Source of the DNA: Psychroserpens sp. NJDZ02
GTDB lineage: Bacteria; Bacteroidota; Bacteroidia; Flavobacteriales; Flavobacteriaceae
Length of the DNA stretch: 64,000 nt
Reading direction: 5' to 3'
Assembly (NCBI RefSeq): GCF_004843725.1
Contig: NZ_CP039451.1
Coordinates: 1,734,501-1,798,500, forward strand
Shown: in pieces, positions 35,770 through 45,790 of the stretch
How positions within the stretch are numbered: the first letter of the stretch is position 1
How the letters are laid out: each line of letters begins with the position of its first letter
The notes under the pieces: generated by a model
The model's input: the letters and a program-made list of their open reading frames with translations, nothing else
What the model was told of the DNA's origin: nothing
The model's database searches: none
Made by a program: the position numbers and the translations under genes

Positions 35770-37206
35770 TTATTTTCTAAGTTTAACTTCAACACGTCTG
35801 TTGTTATATCTACCAGCCTTAGTTTTGTTACTATCGATTGGGTAATCTTCACCAAATCCGTAAGCATTTAATCTTTCAGAATTAATTCCGTTTTCGATTA
35901 AGTAAGCCATTACAGCGTTAGCTCTAGAGTCAGATAAAGATTGGTTAGAAGTTTTGCTTCCAACACTATCAGTATGACCTTCGATTGTAAAGTTAGCTTC
36001 TGGGTATTCTTTTAAGATAGCAGTAATAGACTGTAATACAGAAAAAGTTTCTGATTTAAAGCTAGATTTACCTGTAGCAAATAAGATTGTTTTAGCATAA
36101 CTATTTAATTTGTCTAATACAACCTGAGTTGGGATAACAGCTTCAGGACAACCATTGTTTGCAACAGTACCTACTTCTTTAGGACAGTTGTCATCTTTGT
36201 CTAAAACACCATCACCATCAGTATCTGGCCAAGGACATCCTCCGTTTGCAGCAGGACCAGCTTCACTTGGACATTTGTCTTTAGAATCAGCAACACCGTC
36301 ACCATCAGCATCAGGACAACCTTTTAATTCTTTTAATCCTTTTACTTGTGGACAGTCATCTTCATTATCTGGAACACCATCACCATCAGTATCAGGACAT
36401 CCGTTAAATTCAGCTAAACCAGCTATTTCAGGACAAGTATCTTTAGAATCTTCGATTCCATCACCATCAGTATCAGGACAACCGTTGAAAGCTTCTAAAC
36501 CTGGTACATCAGGACATGCATCATTTTTGTCATATACACCATCACCATCAGTATCAGTTCCACCAAATCTTACAGAAATACCTGCAGAATGTTGGAAATG
36601 CTTAGTTAAGTAATCTTCAAAAGAGTGCTTATATTTTGATTCAACAAATAAACCAATGTTATCAGAAAACCAGTAAGTTAATCCTAAAGAAGCGTTAACT
36701 GTTCCAGCTCCAACGTTGTTGTTTGAACCTGCAACTGTAGAAAATGTATTGTAAGCACCTTCTTCAATCCATGTGTAACCCCCACCAATTCCGATAGCTG
36801 GATCTAATTTTTTTGAACCAATAATATCTCCTAAGTGGTATCTTACGTTACCGTCGATAGCATAATAAGCTAAATCACCAACACGTATGCTAGGATTTGT
36901 TGCTGTCTGTCCCCATTTTTCTATTCTGTTGATAGAACCTCCTGCTTGTACAGAAAAGTTGTCACCTACATATTTAGATACAGAAATAGTAGACAAAGAA
37001 GGTAAAATACTCCAATGGTCTTCAACATTAAAAAATTCATCAAAGTAATCACCTTGAGGCATGTCTTCTCCTACTGGATATACATCTACTGCGTTAATTC
37101 CGAAGTTGATAGCCCACGGGTTGTTTTCGTTTTGAGCCATAACGTTACCCATACTTGTAAGTAGTAACATTGTGAACAATAATCTGCTAAGATTTTTCAT
37201 ATTCAA
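35770..37206 (-). CDS. OmpA-family outer-membrane protein with thrombospondin type 3 repeats
   Basis: 478 residues. A signal peptide ends at VMAQ (about 25), then an eight-stranded-barrel-like region to about 225, then five calcium-binding DxDxDG repeats (for example [15 protein letters not shown]), each ending in a CP motif. The C-terminal OmpA domain (about 375-478) has FEGHTDS-type [11 protein letters not shown] and RAxAVxxYL, which bind peptidoglycan. It links outer membrane and wall. A strong predicted promoter and its own terminator suggest high expression. Confidence 0.94.
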   Translation of the reverse strand: MNMKNLSRLLFTMLLLTSMGNVMAQNENNPWAINFGINAVDVYPVGEDMPQGDYFDEFFNVEDHWSILPSLSTISVSKYVGDNFSVQAGGSINRIEKWGQTATNPSIRVGDLAYYAIDGNVRYHLGDIIGSKKLDPAIGIGGGYTWIEEGAYNTFSTVAGSNNNVGAGTVNASLGLTYWFSDNIGLFVESKYKHSFEDYLTKHFQHSAGISVRFGGTDTDGDGVYDKNDACPDVPGLEAFNGCPDTDGDGIEDSKDTCPEIAGLAEFNGCPDTDGDGVPDNEDDCPQVKGLKELKGCPDADGDGVADSKDKCPSEAGPAANGGCPWPDTDGDGVLDKDDNCPKEVGTVANNGCPEAVIPTQVVLDKLNSYAKTILFATGKSSFKSETFSVLQSITAILKEYPEANFTIEGHTDSVGSKTSNQSLSDSRANAVMAYLIENGINSERLNAYGFGEDYPIDSNKTKAGRYNNRRVEVKLRK

Positions 37207-37234
37207 AGTTTAATTTTTAAGTGTTAATTAAAAG

Positions 37235-37265
37235 CAAAAATAAGTTGTTATATATTATTAACAAA
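37235..37265 (-). promoter_or_regulatory. Predicted promoter of the OmpA-family gene
   Basis: On the reverse strand TTTG (37265-37262), a 19-base spacer and TATTTTTG (37242-37235), matching the Bacteroidota -33/-7 consensus, 28 bases before the ATG at 37206. A second -7-like box TATATTTG is at 37275-37268. Confidence 0.7.
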
Positions 37266-37324
37266 GACAAATATATAAAAATATTGAATATTATTTGCTT
37301 TTGTTTAGGTATTATAGATTGTTT

Positions 37325-38518
37325 CTAAATAATATTCAGTGCTTTACCTACTTTTATAAAGGCTGCGATGGCTTTTTCTAAATGCGCTTTGGTATGCGCT
37401 GCAGAAAGTTGGACACGAATTCTAGCCTTATCTTTTGGGACTACAGGAAAAAAGAATCCGATAACATAAATGCCTTCTTTTAAAAGCATGTTTGCCATGG
37501 TTTGAGATAGTTTAGCGTCATATAGCATAACAGGTACAATTGCCGAGTCACCATCAATGATATCAAATCCAGCAGCTTTCATACCTTTTTTGAAAAATTT
37601 TGTATTTTCCTCCAAGGTGTCACGCAGTGAGCTATCATTAGAAAGCATATCAAAAACCTTAATAGAGGCTCCAACAATAGCAGGCGCTAAAGAGTTTGAG
37701 AATAAGTAAGGTCTTGATCTTTGTCGAAGTATTTCAATAATTTCTTTTTTACCAGTGGTATAACCGCCCATAGCACCACCAAGTGCTTTTCCTAATGTTC
37801 CTGTAATAATGTCGATTTTGTCCATAACACCTTTTTCTTCTAGTGTACCACGACCTGTTTCTCCAATAAATCCTGCAGAATGACACTCGTCAATCATAAT
37901 CATTGCATCATATTTTTCTGCTAAAACAGAGATTTTATCCAAAGGAGCTACTAAGCCATCCATGGAAAATACACCGTCAGTAACAATGATTTTAAAACGC
38001 GCTCCATTTTTGTTAGCATCAATTAGCTGTTGTTCTAAATCTGCCATATCATTGTTTTGATAACGATAACGTGCCGCTTTACATAACCTAACACCGTCTA
38101 TGATGGAAGCGTGGTTTAAAGAATCTGATATTATGGCGTCTTCTTTTCCTAGTAAAGGTTCAAATACACCACCATTAGCATCAAATGCAGCAGCATATAA
38201 TATCGTGTCTTCTGTGCCATAAAAATCTGCTATTTTCTTTTCTAGCGTTTTGTGTATGTCTTGAGTTCCACAAATAAAACGTACGGAAGACATTCCGAAT
38301 CCGTGCGTATCCATTGTGTCTTGGGCAGCTTTAATGACTTCAGGGTGAGAAGATAAGCCTAAGTAATTGTTGGCGCAAAAGTTTAAAACACGTGCTCCTG
38401 AGTCTAACGTTATCTCTGCACCCTGCGCGGATGTTATAATGCGTTCTTCCTTAAAAAGACCGTTGTCTTTGATGTCTTGTATTTCTTTTTGTAAATGTTC
38501 TTTTATATTACTGTACAT
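37325..38518 (-). CDS. kbl: Glycine C-acetyltransferase (2-amino-3-ketobutyrate CoA ligase)
   Basis: 397 residues. Fold type I PLP enzyme: NNYLGLSSHPEVIKAA, MIDECHSAGFIGETGRG, and the PLP lysine in TGTLGKALGGAMGG near residue 245. It joins 2-amino-3-ketobutyrate breakdown to glycine and acetyl-CoA in threonine catabolism. No tdh gene is adjacent. A -7-like TAAATTTG box lies at 38545-38538. Confidence 0.95.
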   Translation of the reverse strand: MYSNIKEHLQKEIQDIKDNGLFKEERIITSAQGAEITLDSGARVLNFCANNYLGLSSHPEVIKAAQDTMDTHGFGMSSVRFICGTQDIHKTLEKKIADFYGTEDTILYAAAFDANGGVFEPLLGKEDAIISDSLNHASIIDGVRLCKAARYRYQNNDMADLEQQLIDANKNGARFKIIVTDGVFSMDGLVAPLDKISVLAEKYDAMIMIDECHSAGFIGETGRGTLEEKGVMDKIDIITGTLGKALGGAMGGYTTGKKEIIEILRQRSRPYLFSNSLAPAIVGASIKVFDMLSNDSSLRDTLEENTKFFKKGMKAAGFDIIDGDSAIVPVMLYDAKLSQTMANMLLKEGIYVIGFFFPVVPKDKARIRVQLSAAHTKAHLEKAIAAFIKVGKALNII

Positions 38519-38592
38519 ACGTTCTGTTTTAGTTTTGCAAATTTAATAATGTTTTACCTTAAGTGATTGGTAGAAAATTTATTCTTTTGTAG

Positions 38593-41500
38593 TTAGTAGG
38601 TTACTATTTTAATAATGTCATTGATGTAAATTAGTATTTTTTTACTGACGTTGTAATTCATTTCTTTTAATATATCGGCGTAATTTTCTAATTGTTCTTG
38701 GTATTTAGGATCAGACAATCCTGTTTTGTAATCTATTATAATAGCGTCATTGTCTTTTATCATTAAACGGTCAGGTCGTATTATAGCTCCTGATTTCGAG
38801 ATTATATCACGTTCGTTGTAAATTGTATAGTTCTCAGTATAATAACTTTTTATTTCTGGGTGGGTTATAATAGCTTTAACTGTTTTTGTTAATAATACGG
38901 CTTGTTCTTTGTTTATAATTCCTGAAAGGAGATAGTCCTTAATGACATTATCAACATCGTCTTTTGTTTTGATTTCAGACATGATATCATGGATTAAATT
39001 TCCTTTTTCAATAGCATCTTGTTGGTCTGTATCCCATAAAAAACCTGACTTTGTAATAATTTTAATGTTGTGATCTTGTTTGGATACGCTTATAAAATCT
39101 TTTGTTTCTTGTGTGGTTTCAAGATCTTCTTCAGGTTGTATTTCTCGTTTAGGATTACCAAAACTATAGTCTAGTTGCGCATCATCCCAAAGTCCATTTT
39201 GTGTCAAATAATTTATAAACAAGCCTGAATAGGTGTTATATGTTATACCGTCTTTAGTCGCTTTTTCTTTTTTCGAAATAATATAAAGTTGCTCGACAGG
39301 TCTAGTTAGCACAACATACAGTAAGTTTATATTATCTAATTCTTGTTCTGCTCTGTGATGTAGGTAGATCGCTTCTCCGGTATCCCCAAAATTCTCAAAG
39401 TCTTTATTAAAATTTAGTAAAGTTTTCGAAAACCCATTATATTGATTCTCGTCTAGCGGAAACCATTCTTTTGGTTCAACTTCCTTATAGATGTCCAAAT
39501 AAGCGTAGGGAAAAATAACCACAGGAAACTCCAATCCTTTGGATTTATGTATCGTCATTATTTGTACTGCATTTTGGTTATTGGGCGATACAATATTTAA
39601 ACTTTCCTTTTTAGTATGATAATAGTCTAGGAAACTTGTGATATCAGAAATTTGTTTTTGAGAAAATTCTAGTACAATGTCTAAAAAGTATTGAATGTAA
39701 GCGTTAGATTCCTTGGTTAGATTAAAGCTTCTGACTATGCTTTCGGCTAAGTCATATAAGGATAATTGGATTAATTGCGTAGGATTACAAGTAATAGAAT
39801 ATTGCTCAAAACTTTCAAAAAACTCTTGAAGTGGTAAGTTTAGATTGGTTTTAAAAAAAGCGTGTTTGTCTTCAATTTTATGTGCTGTTGCAATATAATC
39901 TAAAACTTTAATTTTAACCTCTAGATTGTTAGGGTTGACTAGTAGCTTAAAGATATTAATAATTAATCTAACATCTTCAGAGTTATTGATTAGCATGGTT
40001 TCGGAAGAGGTGATTCTTACCCCTTTCTTACTTAAAAATTCAGCAATAGCAACCCCCTCTTTTTTCTTTCTAACTAATATACAAATGTCTTTAAGGTTAT
40101 AGCCATTGTCTAAACAATTGATGATAGTTTCGAAAATAGTTTCAGGAAAAAGTTGGTTAATATCATCTTCTCTTTGTACGTCTAAAAACTGTAAATTAAC
40201 ATAACCTTCGTGCTTTATAGAGGGTTTTTGTTGTGCTTTTTGATATAAACTAGAATAGGCAGAACTGCTAAAGCTATGCTGCGATAAATAGTCAAAAAAC
40301 TGATTATTAAAGTTAATAACATTTTTAAAACTACGATAATTATGTTCTAAACGGACGACTTCTTTTTCTATTGGAAACGGATTGTCATTTTGTGTTAAAC
40401 CAATAAATTGTTCTGCTTTTCCGCCTCTCCATCTGTAAATCGCTTGTTTGGCATCCCCAACTAACATTGCTGTTCCTTGTATGCCTTTTAAGTTTTGGCC
40501 TGTAAGTGTGTTCTCTATTAGCGGAATTAAGTTTTCCCACTGCATTTGTGACGTATCCTGAAACTCGTCAATAAAATAATGTCTAAATTTCTCACCTAGA
40601 CGTTCATATATAAAAGGCGTAGGTTGGTTTTTAATCTCCTTACTAATTAATGTGTTGAATTCTGATATTAATAATTTGTTTTCTTCTTCCTTAATTATTG
40701 TTAACTCTTTATTTATAGCATTTAAAACAGATAAAGGAGTTACGTTCTTGTAAACAGCTTGTAAAAATTTTAAATTAAAAACAGCATCTTTAATTTTATG
40801 GTAAACAGTCTCAATTTGTGGCAATAGTTGGTCTATTATTTCTGCTTTCGCGGAATCTAAGCTTTTTGTGTAAAGTTTGCCATCAGCAATATTTTGGGCT
40901 AATTGGTTTTCGTAAAGCCTATTGAAATCTAAATTTGCAGCTTTTACAAAATGATTGAATAGTGTCCCTCTAGAAAAGCTTTTTTGGTCTAAGCCATTGG
41001 ATTCAAAAACGGCTATTAAATCATTGGCTACTTTTGTAATTATTGTTTTGTGATTCGTAATTTTTTTAATTATTAAAGATTTTAAAGTGTTAAAGTCTTC
41101 AAGAGTTTTGTGCTTTATGCTATCTAAATGAGGTAGGTCATTGTCGTTTATTAAAAGTTTTGCAATGCTATTAAAATCTCTAGAAACATCCCAGCTTTTA
41201 TCGTCATCTGCTTTTTCTAAAGCAAAATCTATTAATATTCTAGTCAATTTCTTGTCTGTTCCTGCTTTTGCTATTAAACTATCTACAGCCTGATTAAGTA
41301 ATGACGGCGTATCTAATTCTACTTCAAAATTTATAGGGATTTTTAAATCATGCGCAAATGTCCTAATTAAGCGATGGTTAAATCCATCTATGGTTGAAAT
41401 ATCAAAAGCTGCATAATTATGCATTATAGTGTTTAATAGTGTCACCGATTTTTTATGTACAAAAATGGGCTCTAAGTCTAATTCTTTAGTGATGGCTTCA

Positions 41501-41736
41501 AACATACTATTTGGATGAGTAATAATCTCGGGGTCAGAAAATTGTTTAAGCGTATCTAGTATTCTGGTTTTCATCTCGCCAACCGCCTTATTGGTAAAGG
41601 TTATTGCTAAAATCTGTTTAAAACCATCATTGTGTTTAGATGCAAATAATAACTTTATGTATTCCTTAACTAAAGCGAAGGTTTTTCCGCTTCCCGCAGA
41701 AGCGTCATAAACTTTAAAAGGAGCTGTTTTAGACAT
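38593..41736 (-). CDS. UvrD-family helicase-nuclease, AddA-like
   Basis: 1047 residues. Walker A ASAGSGKT (12-19), IDEFQDTSQMQW (motif II), GDAKQAIYRWRGG (III), MTIHKSKGLEFPVV (V), LLYVVLTRPVEQLYI (VI), and at the end a PD-(D/E)XK nuclease IIIDYKTGLSDPKYQEQL. This is the ATP-driven subunit of the AddAB-type recombination complex. It is separated from the AddB-like gene by kbl and the OmpA gene, all in the same orientation. Confidence 0.9.
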   Translation of the reverse strand: MSKTAPFKVYDASAGSGKTFALVKEYIKLLFASKHNDGFKQILAITFTNKAVGEMKTRILDTLKQFSDPEIITHPNSMFEAITKELDLEPIFVHKKSVTLLNTIMHNYAAFDISTIDGFNHRLIRTFAHDLKIPINFEVELDTPSLLNQAVDSLIAKAGTDKKLTRILIDFALEKADDDKSWDVSRDFNSIAKLLINDNDLPHLDSIKHKTLEDFNTLKSLIIKKITNHKTIITKVANDLIAVFESNGLDQKSFSRGTLFNHFVKAANLDFNRLYENQLAQNIADGKLYTKSLDSAKAEIIDQLLPQIETVYHKIKDAVFNLKFLQAVYKNVTPLSVLNAINKELTIIKEEENKLLISEFNTLISKEIKNQPTPFIYERLGEKFRHYFIDEFQDTSQMQWENLIPLIENTLTGQNLKGIQGTAMLVGDAKQAIYRWRGGKAEQFIGLTQNDNPFPIEKEVVRLEHNYRSFKNVINFNNQFFDYLSQHSFSSSAYSSLYQKAQQKPSIKHEGYVNLQFLDVQREDDINQLFPETIFETIINCLDNGYNLKDICILVRKKKEGVAIAEFLSKKGVRITSSETMLINNSEDVRLIINIFKLLVNPNNLEVKIKVLDYIATAHKIEDKHAFFKTNLNLPLQEFFESFEQYSITCNPTQLIQLSLYDLAESIVRSFNLTKESNAYIQYFLDIVLEFSQKQISDITSFLDYYHTKKESLNIVSPNNQNAVQIMTIHKSKGLEFPVVIFPYAYLDIYKEVEPKEWFPLDENQYNGFSKTLLNFNKDFENFGDTGEAIYLHHRAEQELDNINLLYVVLTRPVEQLYIISKKEKATKDGITYNTYSGLFINYLTQNGLWDDAQLDYSFGNPKREIQPEEDLETTQETKDFISVSKQDHNIKIITKSGFLWDTDQQDAIEKGNLIHDIMSEIKTKDDVDNVIKDYLLSGIINKEQAVLLTKTVKAIITHPEIKSYYTENYTIYNERDIISKSGAIIRPDRLMIKDNDAIIIDYKTGLSDPKYQEQLENYADILKEMNYNVSKKILIYINDIIKIVTY

Positions 41737-41880
41737 TTAATTTTTAATTTTAGACAAGATAATAACATTATTATGGTTGTTAAATTAATTTCAAAACAAT
41801 CTGTAATAATAAATTTTTGTTGTTAAAATATTATTAAATAGAAATAATAGAGTCCATAAAAATTTTCAATTGAAGGCTTT

Positions 41881-41909
41881 AATGTTTAATTTTGAATAAA
41901 TTGAACATT
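41881..41909. promoter_or_regulatory. -7 box inside an inverted repeat upstream of superoxide dismutase
   Basis: AATGTTTAATTT, 5-base spacer, AAATTGAACATT pairs 11 of 12 positions (the twelfth is G-T). The predicted -7 box TAATTTTG (41887-41894) lies inside it, so binding of a repressor here would block transcription. The ATG is 21 bases downstream. Confidence 0.6.
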
Positions 41910-41930
41910 AACATTTAAAAACATACAATC

Positions 41931-42539
41931 ATGGCATTTGAATTACCAAAATTAAAATATGCGTATGATGCATTAGAACCTAACATCGATGCACGTACAA
42001 TGGAAATACATTACACTAAGCATCATAATGGTTATACAACTAAACTAAATGCTGCGATAGAAGGAACTGATTTAGACGGAAAATCTATCGAAGATATTCT
42101 TGCTAACTTGGATATGAAAAATATGGCTGTTAGAAATAATGGTGGAGGTTTTTATAACCACTCATTATTTTGGGAAGTTATGAATCCAGAAGGAAAAGGA
42201 CGTTTATCTGGAGATTTAAAAGATGCTATTGAAGCAGCTTATGGTTCTTTTGAAGCTTTTAAAGATGCTTTTAGTAAAGCAGCAGCAACGCAATTTGGTT
42301 CAGGTTGGGCTTGGTTATGTGTGCATAAAGGAGGAAAGGTTGAAGTATGTTCTACTCCAAACCAGGATAATCCATTAATGCCAGGTGTAACTTGCGAAGG
42401 AACTCCAATCTTAGGATTAGATGTTTGGGAGCATGCTTATTACTTAAACTACCAAAACAGAAGACCTGATTATATTGATGCTTTCTTTAATGTAATTAAC
42501 TGGAACGAAGTTGAAAGACGTTATGCAGAAGCTAAATAA
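41931..42539 (+). CDS. sodA: Superoxide dismutase, Mn-type signature
   Basis: 202 residues. Metal ligands His27, His77 (YNHSLFW), Asp164 and His168 (DVWEHAYY). [10 protein letters not shown] with Gly72-74 and Gln145 in NQDNPLM follow the MnSOD pattern (second-shell Gln from the C-terminal domain) rather than the FeSOD pattern. Cambialistic use cannot be excluded. It is cytoplasmic, with no signal peptide. A palindrome sits over its promoter and a terminator follows. Confidence 0.95.
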   Translation: MAFELPKLKYAYDALEPNIDARTMEIHYTKHHNGYTTKLNAAIEGTDLDGKSIEDILANLDMKNMAVRNNGGGFYNHSLFWEVMNPEGKGRLSGDLKDAIEAAYGSFEAFKDAFSKAAATQFGSGWAWLCVHKGGKVEVCSTPNQDNPLMPGVTCEGTPILGLDVWEHAYYLNYQNRRPDYIDAFFNVINWNEVERRYAEAK

Positions 42540-42562
42540 GCTTTAAAACGTTTGTAAAATAT

Positions 42563-42598
42563 AAAAGCAGATTCATTTTTATGAATCTGCTTTTTTTT
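42563..42598 (+). terminator. Intrinsic terminator of sodA
   Basis: GCAGATTCAT / ATGAATCTGC with a 4-base loop and eight T. Confidence 0.9.
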
Positions 42599-42634
42599 AT
42601 GCTCTAAATATATGTTTTCTAAATTTTGTAAAAT

Positions 42635-42706
42635 AAAAAAGGAGAACAAGTGTTCTCCTTTTTTGCCCCAAATCTACCATGAACTTAACCTACTTATGTT
42701 ATGGTA
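42635..42706 (-). ncRNA. Candidate small RNA (about 72 nt)
   Basis: The reverse strand has -7 box TATATTTG (42718-42711). From about 42706 follows a bulged hairpin (TACCAT, AAC, TAA pairing with TTA, GTT, ATGGTA; 42706-42675), a single-stranded GATTTGGGGC, and a 14-bp terminator AAAAAAGGAGAACA / TGTTCTCCTTTTTT (42664-42635). A gene-sized frame is absent. It may match an Rfam Bacteroidota family such as Flavo-1 (not checked). Alternatively it is the 3-prime end of the purF message. Confidence 0.6.
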
Positions 42707-42812
42707 AGCTCAAATATAACGACAAATAAATTCAATTATTGTAAAATATGGTCAAAACGTAAATATATTCGCTTAAACGTCTGTGTGTGTGAAAAAGTTA
42801 ATAAATTGTGTT

Positions 42813-44711
42813 TTAGTAAGCGCGTTCTTTATTGCCTTCATAAAAATTAATAAAGGCTCTGTTGACCACTCTGTTTCCTCCAGCAGTCGGGTAATTACCT
42901 GTAAAGTACCAGTCTCCTAAATGGTCAGGAATAGCTTTATGCAGGTTAGATACTGGTTGAAAAATAATTTCCACTTCCGCTTTTACAGAGTCGTCTGTTA
43001 ATAGCTCGGATATTTTAGCCGAAATCTGTTCTGTAGTAAACTGATCATATATTTCGTTTACAAAATTCTTAACATCTTTATCTAATAATCCTTCTTGTGC
43101 TTTACATTTGTGGTAAACTTCTTCTACTAAGTCATATTTACCATTTTCTTTAAGTAAGGCTAAAGCGGCATTAAAAGCAACTAAAGTTTCTAGATTAGCC
43201 ATATCAATACCATAGCAGTCAGGAAAACGTATTTGTGGTGCAGAGGATACAATTACAATCTTTTTAGGATGTAATCGGTCCATCATTTTAATAATACTCT
43301 TTTTTAAGGTCGTACCACGTACAATACTATCGTCAATAATAACCAAGTTGTCAGTCGGTTTGATAACACCGTAAGTGACATCATACACGTGTGCAACTAA
43401 GTCGTCACGACTACTATCTTCCGTAATAAAGGTTCTTAGTTTTACATCCTTTATGGCTATTTTTTCGATACGAGGTCTTTCTTTTAAAATAGAAGTCACT
43501 TGCTCTGCAGATAATTTTCCGTTACCGTTTAAAATAGCTTTTGTTTTCTTTTCATTTAAATGTTCTTCTACAGTTTCGATCATTCCGTAAAATGACGTTT
43601 CGGCTGTATTTGGTATGTATGAAAACACCGAGTTTTCTGTGTCATTATCAATTGCCTTTAAAACTTTTGGCATTAATAAACGCCCCAACATTTTACGTTC
43701 TTGATATATTTCGGCATCACTTCCTCTAGAGAAGTAAATACGCTCAAAACTACATGATTTGCGTTCTAAAGGTTCTAATATTTTTTTAATTGAAACTGCT
43801 CCAGATTTTTTAGAGATTAAAGCATGGCCAGGTGTTAATTCCTTAACATCATCAAACTCTACATTAAATACGGTTTGTATTACAGGACGCTCTGAAGCGA
43901 CAACAACAATCTCGTCATCTGTATAATAATATACTGGGCGTATTCCTGCTGGATCACGAAGTACAAAAGCATCTCCATGTCCAATTAAACCTGCCATCGC
44001 ATAACCACCATCCCAGTTTTTTGCAGCACGTCTTAATATCTTAGCGATTTTTAAACGTTCTGCTATTAATGGAGAGCACTCATGCTTTCCATAACCTTCA
44101 TTTTTAAGTTCTTTATAAATTTTGCTTACCGCATCGTCTAAAAAGTGACCTATTTTTTCCATTATAGTAATGGTGTCCGTATATTCTTTTGGGTGTTGAC
44201 CAAGATCAACTAAACTTTGAAAAAGCTCTTTAACATTAGTCATGTTAAAGTTACCTGCTAAAATCAGGTTACGGTGCATCCAGTTATTTTGTCTTAAAAA
44301 AGGATGAACACTCTCTACGCTATTTTTACCAAAAGTTCCATAACGTACGTGACCCAATAAAAGCTCTCCAATATAAGGGATATGCTTTTTTTGAAGTTCA
44401 ACACTATCTTGGTATTCTGGATGTTCTGCTAATTCTTTATTAATACGGTCATTAATTTGAGCAAAAATATCCTGAATAGGTTGTTGCGCGATTGAGCGTA
44501 CACGACTAATATAACGTTCTCCTGGTAATGTGTCCATTTTAATACTTGCAAAACCAGCACCATCTTGACCACGATTGTGTTGCTTTTCCATCATTAAATA
44601 CATTTTATTTACACCATAAAATGCACTACCATATTTTTCTTTGTAAAATTCTAAAGGTTTACGTAATCTAATAAGTGCAATTCCGCACTCGTGTTTTAAA
44701 GCATCACTCAT
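42813..44711 (-). CDS. purF: Amidophosphoribosyltransferase (long form)
   Basis: 632 residues, longer than the about 500-residue enterobacterial enzyme, as usual in this phylum. An N-terminal glutaminase with nucleophile Cys9 in HECGIALI after an 8-residue propeptide, GNFNMTN, RYGTFG, and the PRPP-binding VIIDDSIVRGTTLKKSI near 440. It makes 5-phosphoribosylamine, the first step of purine synthesis. It is the last gene of the reverse cluster purN, rnhA, PfkB-like, purF, but a terminator separates it from the PfkB gene. Confidence 0.93.
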   Translation of the reverse strand: MSDALKHECGIALIRLRKPLEFYKEKYGSAFYGVNKMYLMMEKQHNRGQDGAGFASIKMDTLPGERYISRVRSIAQQPIQDIFAQINDRINKELAEHPEYQDSVELQKKHIPYIGELLLGHVRYGTFGKNSVESVHPFLRQNNWMHRNLILAGNFNMTNVKELFQSLVDLGQHPKEYTDTITIMEKIGHFLDDAVSKIYKELKNEGYGKHECSPLIAERLKIAKILRRAAKNWDGGYAMAGLIGHGDAFVLRDPAGIRPVYYYTDDEIVVVASERPVIQTVFNVEFDDVKELTPGHALISKKSGAVSIKKILEPLERKSCSFERIYFSRGSDAEIYQERKMLGRLLMPKVLKAIDNDTENSVFSYIPNTAETSFYGMIETVEEHLNEKKTKAILNGNGKLSAEQVTSILKERPRIEKIAIKDVKLRTFITEDSSRDDLVAHVYDVTYGVIKPTDNLVIIDDSIVRGTTLKKSIIKMMDRLHPKKIVIVSSAPQIRFPDCYGIDMANLETLVAFNAALALLKENGKYDLVEEVYHKCKAQEGLLDKDVKNFVNEIYDQFTTEQISAKISELLTDDSVKAEVEIIFQPVSNLHKAIPDHLGDWYFTGNYPTAGGNRVVNRAFINFYEGNKERAY

Positions 44712-44756
44712 TGTTGTTGTGTTGTGAGTTGTTTTATTAAAATAATAAAAATAAAA

Positions 44757-44782
44757 AACGCGCTCATAATAATGAGCGCGTT
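44757..44782 (-). terminator. Intrinsic terminator of the PfkB-family gene
   Basis: AACGCGCTCAT, loop aata, ATGAGCGCGTT, with U run on the reverse strand. It lies 4 bases past the stop at 44786 and before purF. Confidence 0.88.
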
Positions 44783-44785
44783 AGT

Positions 44786-45712
44786 TTATGTTAATTCTAT
44801 ATCGAACTGTGTCAGTTTCTTAAATTCCAGCAGACGTTTGTTGACTTCCTCTTTTTTCAAGGTTACCATACGTTCTGTTCCAAATTTTTCAACACAAAAA
44901 GAGGCTAGTGTAGATCCGTAGATTACTGCATTTTTCATGTTTTCAAAACTAAGATCTCCAGTGCTTGCTAAATATCCAGCAAATCCACCAGCAAAAGTAT
45001 CTCCAGCTCCTGTTGGATCAAAGACTTCTTCTAATGGTAAAGCAGGTGCGTAAAACATATGGTCATCATGGAATAGTAAAGCACCGTGCTCTCCTTTTTT
45101 GATAACTACATATTTTGGACCCATTTCATGAATCTTTCTAGCGGCAACAACTAAACTATATTCTCCGGTTAATTGTCTTGCTTCTTCATCATTAATAGTA
45201 ATGACATCTACATTTTTAATTACTGAAATTAAATCATCTAAAGCGATGTCCATCCAGAAATTCATAGTGTCTAAAATAGCTAATTTTGGCTTTTTAGTCA
45301 TTTGGTCTAAAACACCTTGTTGTACCATAGGGTGTAAATTACCTAACATCACTATCTCCGCATCACGATAATTTTCAGGAACTACAGGATTAAAATGTTC
45401 TAATACATTTAATTCCGTAGCTAACGTGTCACGAGAGTTCATATCATTGTGATATTTTCCACTCCAAAAAAACGTTTTACCGTCTTTTACAATTTCGACA
45501 CCTTCGATATTTACGTTTCTATCTGTCAAAAGGTCTAAATATTCCTGAGGAAAATCTCCACCTACAACAGAAACTGCTGCTTGATCTACGTTAAAGTTTG
45601 AAGCCGACAACCCTATATAAGTTGCTGCTCCACCAAGAATTTTATCGGTTTTACCAAAAGGAGTTTCTATAGCGTCAAAAGCTACTGTACCTACTATTAC
45701 TAACTTGCTCAT
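44786..45712 (-). CDS. PfkB-family sugar or nucleoside kinase
   Basis: 308 residues. N-terminal IVGTVAFDAIETPFGK with GGAATYIG (sugar-binding) and the second PfkB signature DPTGAGDTFAGG near residue 240 with the catalytic Asp. The lid is of the ribokinase/adenosine-kinase-like fold. The substrate is not determined. Its place before purF suggests a link to nucleoside or ribose metabolism, which is inference. Confidence 0.85.
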   Translation of the reverse strand: MSKLVIVGTVAFDAIETPFGKTDKILGGAATYIGLSASNFNVDQAAVSVVGGDFPQEYLDLLTDRNVNIEGVEIVKDGKTFFWSGKYHNDMNSRDTLATELNVLEHFNPVVPENYRDAEIVMLGNLHPMVQQGVLDQMTKKPKLAILDTMNFWMDIALDDLISVIKNVDVITINDEEARQLTGEYSLVVAARKIHEMGPKYVVIKKGEHGALLFHDDHMFYAPALPLEEVFDPTGAGDTFAGGFAGYLASTGDLSFENMKNAVIYGSTLASFCVEKFGTERMVTLKKEEVNKRLLEFKKLTQFDIELT

Positions 45713-45790
45713 AAATGGCTTTAAAATTTAGTGCAAACTTACGTAAAATATATTCTGTAAAAAAGTGGAATCTGTTGAAAGAAAAGCTAA

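Noticed and set aside
36190..36560. DNA tandem repeat or CRISPR-like array inside the OmpA gene
   Set aside because: The periodicity comes from thrombospondin type 3 protein repeats, not from a DNA element; spacers and repeats are not of CRISPR form.
36155..36613. 152-codon forward frame opposite the OmpA-family gene
   Set aside because: It is the antisense of the DxDxDG repeats and has a repetitive, unnatural composition.
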